This document shows positions 5,700 through 11,849 of a stretch of 11,849 bases of DNA, one piece after another. Both the position numbers and the translations under genes were made by a program. The stretch covers positions 1-11,849 of the forward strand of contig CAIPVD010000160.1 in assembly GCA_903868375.1 (NCBI GenBank). The letters run 5' to 3'. Under the pieces are notes generated by a model, which saw only the letters and a list, made by a program, of their open reading frames with translations, searched no databases and was not told the DNA's origin. The stretch comes from an uncultured delta proteobacterium. Its GTDB lineage: Bacteria > UBA10199 > GCA-002796325 > 1-14-0-20-49-13. Position 1 is the first letter of the stretch, and every line of letters begins with the position of its first letter.

Positions 5700-6878
5700 A
5701 TGACAAATTCCGTTATCGTAAGTGCAGCAAGGACGCCGGTCGCAAGTTTTCAGGGTTCGCTTTCAAGCATGCGTTCGCCGGATATCGGTGGTGTGGCAAT
5801 TCGTGCGGCGGTCGAACGCGCCAAGATAAAGCCCGAACAGGTCGAAGTTTGCGTTATAGGTTGTGTTCTTCCTGCGGGTCTAGGACAATCGCCGGCAAGG
5901 CAGGCGATGTTTGCAGCAGGGCTTCCAAAAGAAGTTTCAGCGTTAACGGTCAATAAGGTCTGCTCGTCCGGTATTATTTCCGTGATGCTTGCCGACCAGG
6001 CAATTCGCGCAGGCGATAGAAATATCGTTGTAGCTGGTGGAATGGAATCGATGACGAATGCGCCTTACACACTTCCGAACGCACGCGGCGGTTACAGGCT
6101 TGGCGATGGAAAGATAGTCGATACGGCGGTTTGCGACGGCCTTTGGGATATCTACACGAACCAGCATATGGGCGCTTGCGCCGAACTTTGTGCAAAGACC
6201 TACGGTGTTTCACGTAAGGAACAGGATGATTTTGCCGTGGCTAGTTATAAGAAGGCGCTCGCCGCGATGGAAAAGGGGTTCTTCGATGAAGAGATAGTTT
6301 CGGTAAAAATTCCGCAGAAGAAGGACGAGCCTGTAATTTTTGCCAAGGACGAAGAACCGCCAAGGGTGAAGTTCGAAAAGCTGCCGACGCTTCCGACGCC
6401 ATTTGCAAAAGATGGAACGGTGACACCCGGCAACGCGTCATCTATTAGCGATGGAGCTGCGGCCGTCGTTGTAATGAACGAAGCGAAGGCGAAGGATCTT
6501 GGCTTAAAACCTATGGCGCGGATAGTTTCTGCCGCCGTATTTTCGCGTGAGTCTGAATGGTTCACGATGGCCCCGGTTGGTGCAATAAAACTGGCGCTAC
6601 AAAAGGCAAAGCTTTCCGTTGCCGATATCGACCTGTTTGAAATTAACGAGGCGTTTTCTGTCGTAACGATCATGGCGATACGCGAATTCAAGTTAGACCC
6701 AAGCAAGGTGAACGTGAACGGCGGTTCCGTAGCGATCGGACATCCAATTGGCGCGAGCGGCACAAGAATACTTACCACATTATTATATGCAATGAAGCAT
6801 CGTGGCGCAAAACGAGGCCTGGCAACTCTTTGCAACGGTGGCGGAGAGGCGACGGCTATCATCGTCGAGTCTATATAA
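5700..6878 (+). CDS. atoB: Acetyl-CoA C-acetyltransferase (thiolase)
   Basis: Cytoplasmic thiolase that joins two acetyl-CoA into acetoacetyl-CoA, or runs in reverse in beta-oxidation or butyrate-type metabolism. The 392 residues are the normal length. All four catalytic elements are present: the nucleophile Cys88 in NKVCSSG (85-91), NEAF (316-319), GHPIGASG (347-354) with His348, and the acid/base Cys378 in CNGGGEA. The HMG at 156-158 and GGMESM (113-118) are also family hallmarks. GGAGG ends 7 bases before the ATG, an excellent ribosome site. No other beta-oxidation or polyhydroxyalkanoate gene is adjacent, so the pathway (PHA, fatty acid or mevalonate-type supply) cannot be chosen; paralogues often carry the names phaA, thlA or atoB. 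It is preceded by palindromes and followed by an orphan gene. Confidence 0.93.
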   Translation: MTNSVIVSAARTPVASFQGSLSSMRSPDIGGVAIRAAVERAKIKPEQVEVCVIGCVLPAGLGQSPARQAMFAAGLPKEVSALTVNKVCSSGIISVMLADQAIRAGDRNIVVAGGMESMTNAPYTLPNARGGYRLGDGKIVDTAVCDGLWDIYTNQHMGACAELCAKTYGVSRKEQDDFAVASYKKALAAMEKGFFDEEIVSVKIPQKKDEPVIFAKDEEPPRVKFEKLPTLPTPFAKDGTVTPGNASSISDGAAAVVVMNEAKAKDLGLKPMARIVSAAVFSRESEWFTMAPVGAIKLALQKAKLSVADIDLFEINEAFSVVTIMAIREFKLDPSKVNVNGGSVAIGHPIGASGTRILTTLLYAMKHRGAKRGLATLCNGGGEATAIIVESI

Positions 6879-6952
6879 AAACATAAAAAACTTAGCAACT
6901 TTTTTTGCGGCCTGCCGAAGATATAGTTGAAGGCTGAAAAAGGAGGATCGTT

Positions 6953-7387
6953 ATGGGAGCTAATGAAAGCCGAGTTTCTTGTACAGAGTATAGAGATCAA
7001 CTTAAACAGACGAGCGATATTAGGTATGGTTTTATAAATGAAGCGAATGACAAATATTCGCAATCCCAAGATCCGAGCGTTGCGGAAGATGCCGTCAGGG
7101 ATCTATATGCAGAGGCCAAGAAGAAATTGGATGCAGTATTAGCGGCGGTACCTTCGAAATGTTCGGCTAGTGAATATGATTTCCTGCGTCGCGAGGCATG
7201 CGATATAATATTCGAGAATACGGGCCTTTTTGGGGCGACAGTTGGCGATTGTAGTATGTGGATCAAATCCTTCGACGGTTCTCTGTCTCTAAAGGTTGGT
7301 GCGACGGCCCTAAATGCGCTCTATTTGTTTGCTATGAGCGTTGGAACCCTTGGCATGTTCGATGTCGGCTATGCGATATGGAAATAG
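6953..7387 (+). CDS. Hypothetical small protein, 144 aa, hydrophobic C-terminus
   Basis: Family not recognised. A perfect AGGAGG (6941-6946) lies 6 bases before the ATG, which strongly supports translation. The N-terminal two thirds is charged and probably helical (VAEDAVRDLYAEAKKKLDAV, 43-62). It has four cysteines (C10, C70, C83, C100). The last third (about 113-141, with ATALNALYLFAMSVGTLGMF) is hydrophobic enough to be a membrane segment or buried hairpin. There is no N-terminal signal peptide, so if membrane-bound it would be tail-anchored. It sits 74 bases after the thiolase gene and 107 bases before glmM, all on the same strand, and has no evident relation to either. Like the minus-strand orphans it is short, signal-less and cysteine-containing. 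Confidence 0.65.
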   Translation: MGANESRVSCTEYRDQLKQTSDIRYGFINEANDKYSQSQDPSVAEDAVRDLYAEAKKKLDAVLAAVPSKCSASEYDFLRREACDIIFENTGLFGATVGDCSMWIKSFDGSLSLKVGATALNALYLFAMSVGTLGMFDVGYAIWK

Positions 7388-7438
7388 TTTTTACAGCCGA
7401 TCGAAAATGCAGCTTGAGCAAGTAACACAACAATAAAG

Positions 7439-7468
7439 TTGATTTTATAGCCGGGTTTTTGGTATAAG
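7439..7468 (+). promoter_or_regulatory. Candidate sigma-70 promoter of the glmM operon
   Basis: TTGATT (7439-7444), an 18-base spacer and TATAAG (7463-7468) form a plausible vegetative promoter with a start site near 7475. That leaves a leader of about 20 bases before the glmM ATG, which lacks a Shine-Dalgarno sequence. The 107-base gap before glmM contains no clear terminator. Confidence 0.4.
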
Positions 7469-7494
7469 TCGGGCGCTTTTGAATTCGTATAATT

Positions 7495-8862
7495 ATGAGT
7501 ACACAGACGAAGAGAGAAATATTTGGAACTGACGGTGTCCGAGGTGTGGCGAATCTCCATCCAATGACATCGGAAATGGCGTTGCAGCTGGGTCGCGCTA
7601 TTGCTTATATCTTTAGAAATGGCAAAAAACGCCATTCGATCGTTATTGGTAAAGATACACGCCTTTCCGGCTATATGCTTGAAACTGCCCTTGCGAGCGG
7701 CATCTGTTCTATGGGCGCCGATGTCATGCTGGTTGGGCCTTTGCCGACACCGGGCATTGCTTTTATAACGCAAGGCATGCGTGCCGATGCAGGCGTGGTT
7801 ATCTCCGCATCACACAATCCATATCAAGACAACGGCATCAAATTCTTCGACCGCAACGGTTTTAAGCTTCCCGACGAACTGGAAGCGCAGATGGAGAATC
7901 TTATTTCGACGGGCGAGATAGAGCATCATCGCCCAACTGCCGAAGCAATAGGCAAAGCGGTTCGCATAGACGATGCCGCAGGCAGATACGTTGAATTTTT
8001 AAAGCGCGCTCTTCCGAAGGGAATGAATCTTACCGGACTTAAAATTGTTTTGGATTGTGCGCATGGCGCCGCTTACAAGGTTGCGCCGGCGGTATTAAGT
8101 GAGCTGGGCGCTCAAGTTATAGCCGTTGGCGTAAATCCAGACGGTAAGAACATCAACGCAGGTTGCGGTTCGATGCATCCGGAACTTATGAGCCGCCTCG
8201 TCGTCGAGCAGAAGGCCGATGTTGGTATAGCGCTAGATGGTGATGCCGATCGCATTATTATGGCAGACGAGAACGGTTCCATCGTTAATGGCGACCAGAT
8301 CTTGGCCCTTTGCGCGCAGCATATGTTCAAGAAGGGAACCCTTGCGAAGGGAACCGTCGTTTCAACGGTGATGGGCAATTTGGGATTCGACCTCTCTATG
8401 CAGGCGATGGGAATTAACGTCGTCCGCACATCGGTCGGCGACCGTTATGTTATTCAGGCGATGCTCTCCGGCGAATATAATTTAGGTGGAGAACAGTCGG
8501 GCCACGTTATTTTCCTGGATCACAATACAACCGGCGACGGTACGCTTGCCGCCTTGCAGGTCTTGTCTATCTTGCGTGAAAAGAATCAGCCGCTTTCTAT
8601 CGCAAAGCAAGTATTCACGGCGTTCCCGCAGGTGCTGACCAACGTTAAAGTAAAACAGAAAAAAGATTTTTCGCAGATACCCGTGATCTCTAACTCTATC
8701 AGGCGGATCGAGCAGGAGCTTGGAAACAGGGGAAGATTGGTGCTTCGCTATTCGGGAACGGAGATGCTCGCAAGGATCATGATCGAAGGCGAGAACCACG
8801 ACCGCTTGAAAACGATGGCAACGAGCCTTGCAGACGAGATCCACAAACACCTCGGACAATAA
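7495..8862 (+). CDS. glmM: Phosphoglucosamine mutase (GlmM)
   Basis: Converts glucosamine-6-phosphate to glucosamine-1-phosphate, the step before UDP-GlcNAc for peptidoglycan and lipopolysaccharide; cytoplasmic and activated by serine phosphorylation. The 455 residues are close to the usual 445. The start REIFGTDGVRG (7-17) is typical. The phosphoserine loop is ISASHNPYQDNGIKFF (103-118) with Ser106 as the phosphorylated residue. The metal loop is DGDADR (248-253), the sugar-binding loop GGEQSGH (331-337) and the phosphate loop RYSGTE (418-423). No ribosome site precedes the ATG; a weak sigma-70-like promoter is visible upstream. It is the first gene of a tight operon: pdxJ follows after 5 bases. 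The glmM-pdxJ-acpS-nnr-tsaE order is familiar from Deltaproteobacteria. Confidence 0.96.
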   Translation: MSTQTKREIFGTDGVRGVANLHPMTSEMALQLGRAIAYIFRNGKKRHSIVIGKDTRLSGYMLETALASGICSMGADVMLVGPLPTPGIAFITQGMRADAGVVISASHNPYQDNGIKFFDRNGFKLPDELEAQMENLISTGEIEHHRPTAEAIGKAVRIDDAAGRYVEFLKRALPKGMNLTGLKIVLDCAHGAAYKVAPAVLSELGAQVIAVGVNPDGKNINAGCGSMHPELMSRLVVEQKADVGIALDGDADRIIMADENGSIVNGDQILALCAQHMFKKGTLAKGTVVSTVMGNLGFDLSMQAMGINVVRTSVGDRYVIQAMLSGEYNLGGEQSGHVIFLDHNTTGDGTLAALQVLSILREKNQPLSIAKQVFTAFPQVLTNVKVKQKKDFSQIPVISNSIRRIEQELGNRGRLVLRYSGTEMLARIMIEGENHDRLKTMATSLADEIHKHLGQ

Positions 8863-8867
8863 AGTCA

Positions 8868-9590
8868 ATGGCCAAACTTGGCGTCAATATAGATCACATT
8901 GCAACTATCAGGCAGGCCAGGGGAACGCGCTATCCCGACCCTGTAACCGCCGCAACTATCGCTGAAAATGCGGGCGCGGACCAAATCACCATCCATTTAA
9001 GAGAAGATAGGCGGCACATTCAAGACGCCGACCTGCGAATACTTCGAAAGACCGTTCGAACCTTACTGAACCTAGAGATGGCGGCTGAAGAAGAGATCGC
9101 CGATATCGCAATAAGTGTTAGCCCGAACATATGCACGCTCGTTCCAGAAAGACGATTGGAGTTAACCACAGAAGGTGGTTTAGATGTTGCAAAAACATTC
9201 GATAAATTAAGACATTATATTGATAAGCTTAAAGATAATTCTATAACGGTTAGCCTCTTCATAGACCCGGACATTGCGCAGGTTGAAGCTTCTAAAGAGA
9301 TAGGCGCCGATACGGTTGAACTTCATACCGGAAAATATTCGGAGTTCGCGAGTGGTGACGACAGACAGTTAGCGGAGCTTGAACGTTTAAGAAAGTCGGC
9401 GAAAAAAGCTAAAGAACTCGGTTTATATGTTGCAGCCGGGCACGGATTGAATTATATTAACGCCGCTCTTGTGGTGAGCCAAGTGCCGGAGATCGTTGAA
9501 TACAATATCGGCCATTCTATCGTTGCAAGGGCCGTCTTTGTGGGACTTGAACAGGCTGTGATGGAGATGAAACAGATCGTGGGTCGTTAA
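8868..9590 (+). CDS. pdxJ: Pyridoxine 5'-phosphate synthase (PdxJ)
   Basis: Last step of the DXP-dependent vitamin B6 pathway: condenses 1-deoxy-D-xylulose 5-phosphate with 3-amino-2-oxopropyl phosphate to pyridoxine 5'-phosphate in the cytoplasm. The 240 residues are the normal length for this (beta/alpha)8 barrel. Visible are VNIDHIATIRQARG (6-19), HLREDRRHI (43-51) with His43 and Arg45, NLEMA (68-72) with the catalytic Glu70, ELHTG (151-155), AGHGLNY (190-196) with the catalytic His192, and the phosphate-site YNIGHSI (211-217). It begins 5 bases after the glmM stop without an obvious Shine-Dalgarno sequence, so translation is probably coupled to glmM. acpS follows after 17 bases. Confidence 0.96.
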   Translation: MAKLGVNIDHIATIRQARGTRYPDPVTAATIAENAGADQITIHLREDRRHIQDADLRILRKTVRTLLNLEMAAEEEIADIAISVSPNICTLVPERRLELTTEGGLDVAKTFDKLRHYIDKLKDNSITVSLFIDPDIAQVEASKEIGADTVELHTGKYSEFASGDDRQLAELERLRKSAKKAKELGLYVAAGHGLNYINAALVVSQVPEIVEYNIGHSIVARAVFVGLEQAVMEMKQIVGR

Positions 9591-9607
9591 ACAAACGTGA
9601 GGGGATT

Positions 9608-9982
9608 ATGATAATAGGTATCGGAATCGATCTAGTAGATGTTCGCCGCATGGAAGGTATAATCTTCCGTTGGCAGGATAAGTTCTTAAAACGCATCTTC
9701 ACAGAGCGAGAGATCGCTTATTGCAACAATAAAAAGAATCCGGCTCAAAGGTTTGCCACACGCTATGCGGCAAAAGAGGCCTTCATAAAGGCGCTATATC
9801 CCAAAGGAACCGAAGGGATCAACTTCATGGATATTGAGATAGGCGAGAAGGACCATCGTCCGACCGTTAACATGTTCGACAAGATCAAAAAACATTGCGA
9901 AACAAAGGGCGTTAAGAACATTCACTTAATGCTTTCCCACGACGGTAATTACGGCATCGCGAACGTTATTTTAGAAGGATAA
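9608..9982 (+). CDS. acpS: Holo-[acyl-carrier-protein] synthase (AcpS)
   Basis: Transfers the 4'-phosphopantetheine of coenzyme A to the serine of acyl carrier protein, switching on fatty acid synthesis; cytoplasmic, Mg-dependent trimer. The 124 residues are the expected size. The N-terminal GIGIDLVDVRR (4-14) carries the metal ligand Asp8, and RYAAKEAFIKAL (52-63) carries the second metal ligand Glu57. The C-terminal part (HLMLSHDGNYGIANVIL) matches the family's LSHD...AxA strand. GAGGGG lies 3 bases before the ATG. The stop TAA shares its final base with the next start (TAATG), so translation is likely coupled with nnr. The acpS next to pdxJ arrangement is widespread in Proteobacteria. Confidence 0.95.
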   Translation: MIIGIGIDLVDVRRMEGIIFRWQDKFLKRIFTEREIAYCNNKKNPAQRFATRYAAKEAFIKALYPKGTEGINFMDIEIGEKDHRPTVNMFDKIKKHCETKGVKNIHLMLSHDGNYGIANVILEG

Positions 9983-11523
9983 TGAAATTAGCCACAGCTG
10001 CCCAAATGCAGGCCGTAGATCGGGCTGCGATCGAAAAATATAAAATTCCTTCACTCGATCTGATGGAACGCGCCGGCGCGGGCGTTGCAGATCTGATCAA
10101 AAAGAAATTCCCCAAAAAAGGGCTCGTGGCTGTCATCGTTGGAAAGGGTAACAATGGTGGCGATGGACTTGTCGTTGCGCGCCATCTTAAAGAGGCGGGC
10201 TTTGATGTCGATCTTTATCTTACATCTCCATGGACGGAATTTTCAGCCGACGCTCGTATCAATTGGGACAAGCTTGCCGGCGTAATAGCTAACGTGTATG
10301 AGATAGCTACCGATGCCGACGTTAGGAAACTACCTAAAGCGTTTGAAAAGGTTACATGCATCGTCGATGCGATATTTGGAACCGGCTTGGTTGCCGAAGT
10401 TCGCGGCAAATACCATTCTATCATCGAATTTATAAACTCACATACTAAACCCGTTGTTTCGGTCGATATTCCATCGGGCCTTTCAGCCGATACCGGCCAG
10501 GCGCTGGGTGTTGCCGTTCGCGCTAACTGGACGGTCACCTTTGGAATGCCTAAAGTTGGGCTCGTAACGAATTTAGGCGCTGAATATTCGCACGAGATAG
10601 AAGTTGTCGATATCGGAATACCAAAAGAAGTAACTGATAAGGCCGATACCGGATATTATCTTATCTCGCCGGATATGTTTCAGGGCCATTTTGGAAAACG
10701 GGTTTTAGATACGAGCAAGGGCGATAACGGGCGAGTGCTGGTAATAGGTGGTTCTGCCGGAAAAATAGGCGCGGGGCTTCTTTCCAGCCGTGCGGCACTT
10801 CGTTCGGGCGCAGGCCTCGTTACATATGCACTTCCTGAAACGGCATATACAAAATTCGACACGCGCGCGCCAGAGGTCATGTACGAAGCCGTGGAAGACG
10901 ATCAGCTGGGCGTTCTCACAAAAAAATCTTTGCCGCAACTTGTGGCGTTAATGAAAGATAAAAATGTTGTGGCGTTGGGGCCGGGCCTTGGAACCGCAGA
11001 TGGCACGAAGGCGGCGGTTACGGAGATAATCAAGAAGGCGGCTGCTCCGATAGTCATCGATGCCGACGGTTTGAATTGCATCGCGGACGACTTAACTATC
11101 CTGAATGGAAAAAAGTTGCCTATAGTTCTAACTCCACATCCCGGCGAGATGAGCAGGCTTACCGGGGCAAACATAAAGGATATCCAGAACGATAGAATTA
11201 AATATGCGAAGGAACTTGCCCGGGCGCGCCACGTCTATGTTGTGTTAAAGGGGCATAGAACGGTCGTTGCAACTCCCGAAGGTGCCATATATATAAACCC
11301 GACCGGAAATCCTGCGATGGCGACGGCGGGTACTGGCGACGTTCTAACGGGCGTGATAGCTGGATTCATTGCGCAGAAAATACCGGTGGAAGCCGCGGTA
11401 ATAGCCGGCGTTTACATTCATGGTATGGCGGGAGACGTTGCGGCTGAAGAAGTTGGCGAGCGGGGAGTTATTGCATCCGACCTGATAGGTTATATTCCGA
11501 AGGTCATCAGGCTTATAAAATGA
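9982..11523 (+). CDS. nnr: Bifunctional NAD(P)H-hydrate repair enzyme (epimerase/dehydratase)
   Basis: Repairs hydrated NADH and NADPH: the N-terminal domain (YjeF_N, about 1-215) epimerises R- to S-NAD(P)HX, and the C-terminal ribokinase-like domain (about 225-513) dehydrates the S form using ADP. The 513 residues fit the fused bacterial form. Epimerase motifs: VGKGNNGGDGLVVARHL (53-69), DAIFGTG (129-135) with Asp129, and SVDIPSGLSADTG (160-172). Dehydratase motifs: KGDNGRVLVIGGS (246-258), RSGAGLVTYA (274-283), ALGPGLGT (331-338), IDADGLN (359-365), TPHPGEMSRL (384-393) and the catalytic-loop ATAGTGDVLTG (447-457) with Asp453. The start at 9982 overlaps the acpS stop and has AGAAGG upstream. 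The stop overlaps the tsaE start (ATGA). Older names are yjeF and nnrD. Confidence 0.95.
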   Translation: MKLATAAQMQAVDRAAIEKYKIPSLDLMERAGAGVADLIKKKFPKKGLVAVIVGKGNNGGDGLVVARHLKEAGFDVDLYLTSPWTEFSADARINWDKLAGVIANVYEIATDADVRKLPKAFEKVTCIVDAIFGTGLVAEVRGKYHSIIEFINSHTKPVVSVDIPSGLSADTGQALGVAVRANWTVTFGMPKVGLVTNLGAEYSHEIEVVDIGIPKEVTDKADTGYYLISPDMFQGHFGKRVLDTSKGDNGRVLVIGGSAGKIGAGLLSSRAALRSGAGLVTYALPETAYTKFDTRAPEVMYEAVEDDQLGVLTKKSLPQLVALMKDKNVVALGPGLGTADGTKAAVTEIIKKAAAPIVIDADGLNCIADDLTILNGKKLPIVLTPHPGEMSRLTGANIKDIQNDRIKYAKELARARHVYVVLKGHRTVVATPEGAIYINPTGNPAMATAGTGDVLTGVIAGFIAQKIPVEAAVIAGVYIHGMAGDVAAEEVGERGVIASDLIGYIPKVIRLIK

Positions 11524-11849
11524 AGCACGAGACATTCACAACTTTAGGCCCGCTTGAAACGCAGAAATTTGCTTCCGGGCTTGCGGCAAAATTAAAGGCC
11601 GGCGACATAATCGCATTGAGCGGCGAGCTTGGTGCTGGCAAGACCTGCTTTGTGCAGGGGCTCGCGAAGGGCTTGGGCGTTAAGAAGAATTATTATGTCA
11701 ACTCGCCTACCTTCACCATCTTGAATGTTTACGAAGGCGGCCGCATGCCGCTATATCATTTTGACTGGTACAGGCTGGTAAACGAGGCGGAAGTGTTAGA
11801 CTTGGGCTTCGAAGAATATTTTGATGGGAAAGGGATCTCCGTTATAGAG
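11520..11849 (+). CDS. tsaE: tRNA t6A37 threonylcarbamoyladenosine biosynthesis ATPase TsaE (partial)
   Basis: TsaE is the ATPase of the TsaBDE complex that attaches threonylcarbamoyl to A37 of ANN-decoding tRNAs. The first 110 codons are present and stay open to the window edge; the protein usually has about 140-160 residues, so perhaps 30-50 are missing. The Walker A loop SGELGAGKT is at 34-42, the switch-like SPTFTI at 62-67 and the HFDWYRL block at 80-86, followed by LGFEEYF (95-101). The C-terminal VIEWPE-type motif is just beginning as ISVIE at the edge. The ATG at 11520 overlaps the nnr stop codon (ATGA), so the two are translated together. Pairing of nnr with tsaE is common across bacteria. 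Confidence 0.94.
   Translation, partial: MKHETFTTLGPLETQKFASGLAAKLKAGDIIALSGELGAGKTCFVQGLAKGLGVKKNYYVNSPTFTILNVYEGGRMPLYHFDWYRLVNEAEVLDLGFEEYFDGKGISVIE

Noticed and set aside
6892..6908. TTAGCAAC then a T-run then GC as a sigma-54 promoter for the 144-residue gene
   Set aside because: The -24 element has two mismatches and the spacing to GC is one base too long.
6880..6925. Possible terminator after the thiolase gene (T-run plus CGGC-CT-GCCG hairpin)
   Set aside because: On the plus strand the T-run precedes the hairpin and does not follow it, and the stem is only 4 bp, so it is not a rho-independent terminator.
6245..7069. 274-residue minus-strand open frame opposite the thiolase and the 144-residue gene
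   Set aside because: It is antisense to the well supported thiolase, shows Ser/Ala/Ile-rich shadow composition and has no family resemblance.
7488..7493. Perfect TATAAT just before glmM
   Set aside because: Transcription would start after the glmM ATG, and there is no -35 match at 16-18 bases; the upstream TATAAG site fits better.

Overview
The window looks like a piece of a proteobacterial chromosome of the old 'Deltaproteobacteria' kind. The reasons are the gene order glmM-pdxJ-acpS-nnr-tsaE, the form of the Dcd and NuoI proteins, a multihaem c-type cytochrome lipoprotein, and a convincing sigma-54 (-24/-12) promoter. This placement is inferred from gene content, not from a database search. 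There are no rRNA or tRNA genes, CRISPR arrays or transposases, and no stretch of more than 300 bases lacks a gene.

Layout. Bases 1-459 (minus strand, cut by the window edge) encode the N-terminal part of an exported lipoprotein with several c-type haem sites. Divergent from it, 584-2408 is a compact plus-strand group: dCTP deaminase (dcd), an E1-like MoeB/ThiF adenylyltransferase and the 8Fe ferredoxin subunit of complex I (nuoI). Bases 2409-3314 (minus) are an unrecognised 301-residue protein. A zinc-finger-less DnaJ (CbpA type) follows on the plus strand at 3387-4388. It meets a minus-strand pair of unrecognised cysteine-containing small proteins at 4390-4773 and 4947-5510; the first has the sigma-54 promoter. 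After a palindrome-rich divergent spacer come an acetyl-CoA acetyltransferase (5700-6878) and another unrecognised small protein (6953-7387). From 7495 to the right edge runs a tight operon: glmM, pdxJ, acpS, nnr, tsaE (cut).

How the genes work together. The right-hand operon is housekeeping: a cell-wall precursor (GlmM), vitamin B6 (PdxJ), activation of acyl carrier protein (AcpS), repair of damaged NAD(P)H (Nnr) and tRNA t6A modification (TsaE). The left half mixes nucleotide metabolism, cofactor biosynthesis and respiration. Four proteins of unknown family sit among these conserved genes. Three of the four have strong ribosome binding sites, and two converge on conserved neighbours with 0 or 1 base between the stop codons.

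Most notable points. (1) The Dcd protein has Ala132 where the family's catalytic glutamate (Glu138 in E. coli) is expected. (2) A canonical sigma-54 promoter lies directly before a six-cysteine orphan gene that points into dnaJ. (3) Two perfect palindromes lie side by side between an orphan gene and the thiolase gene.
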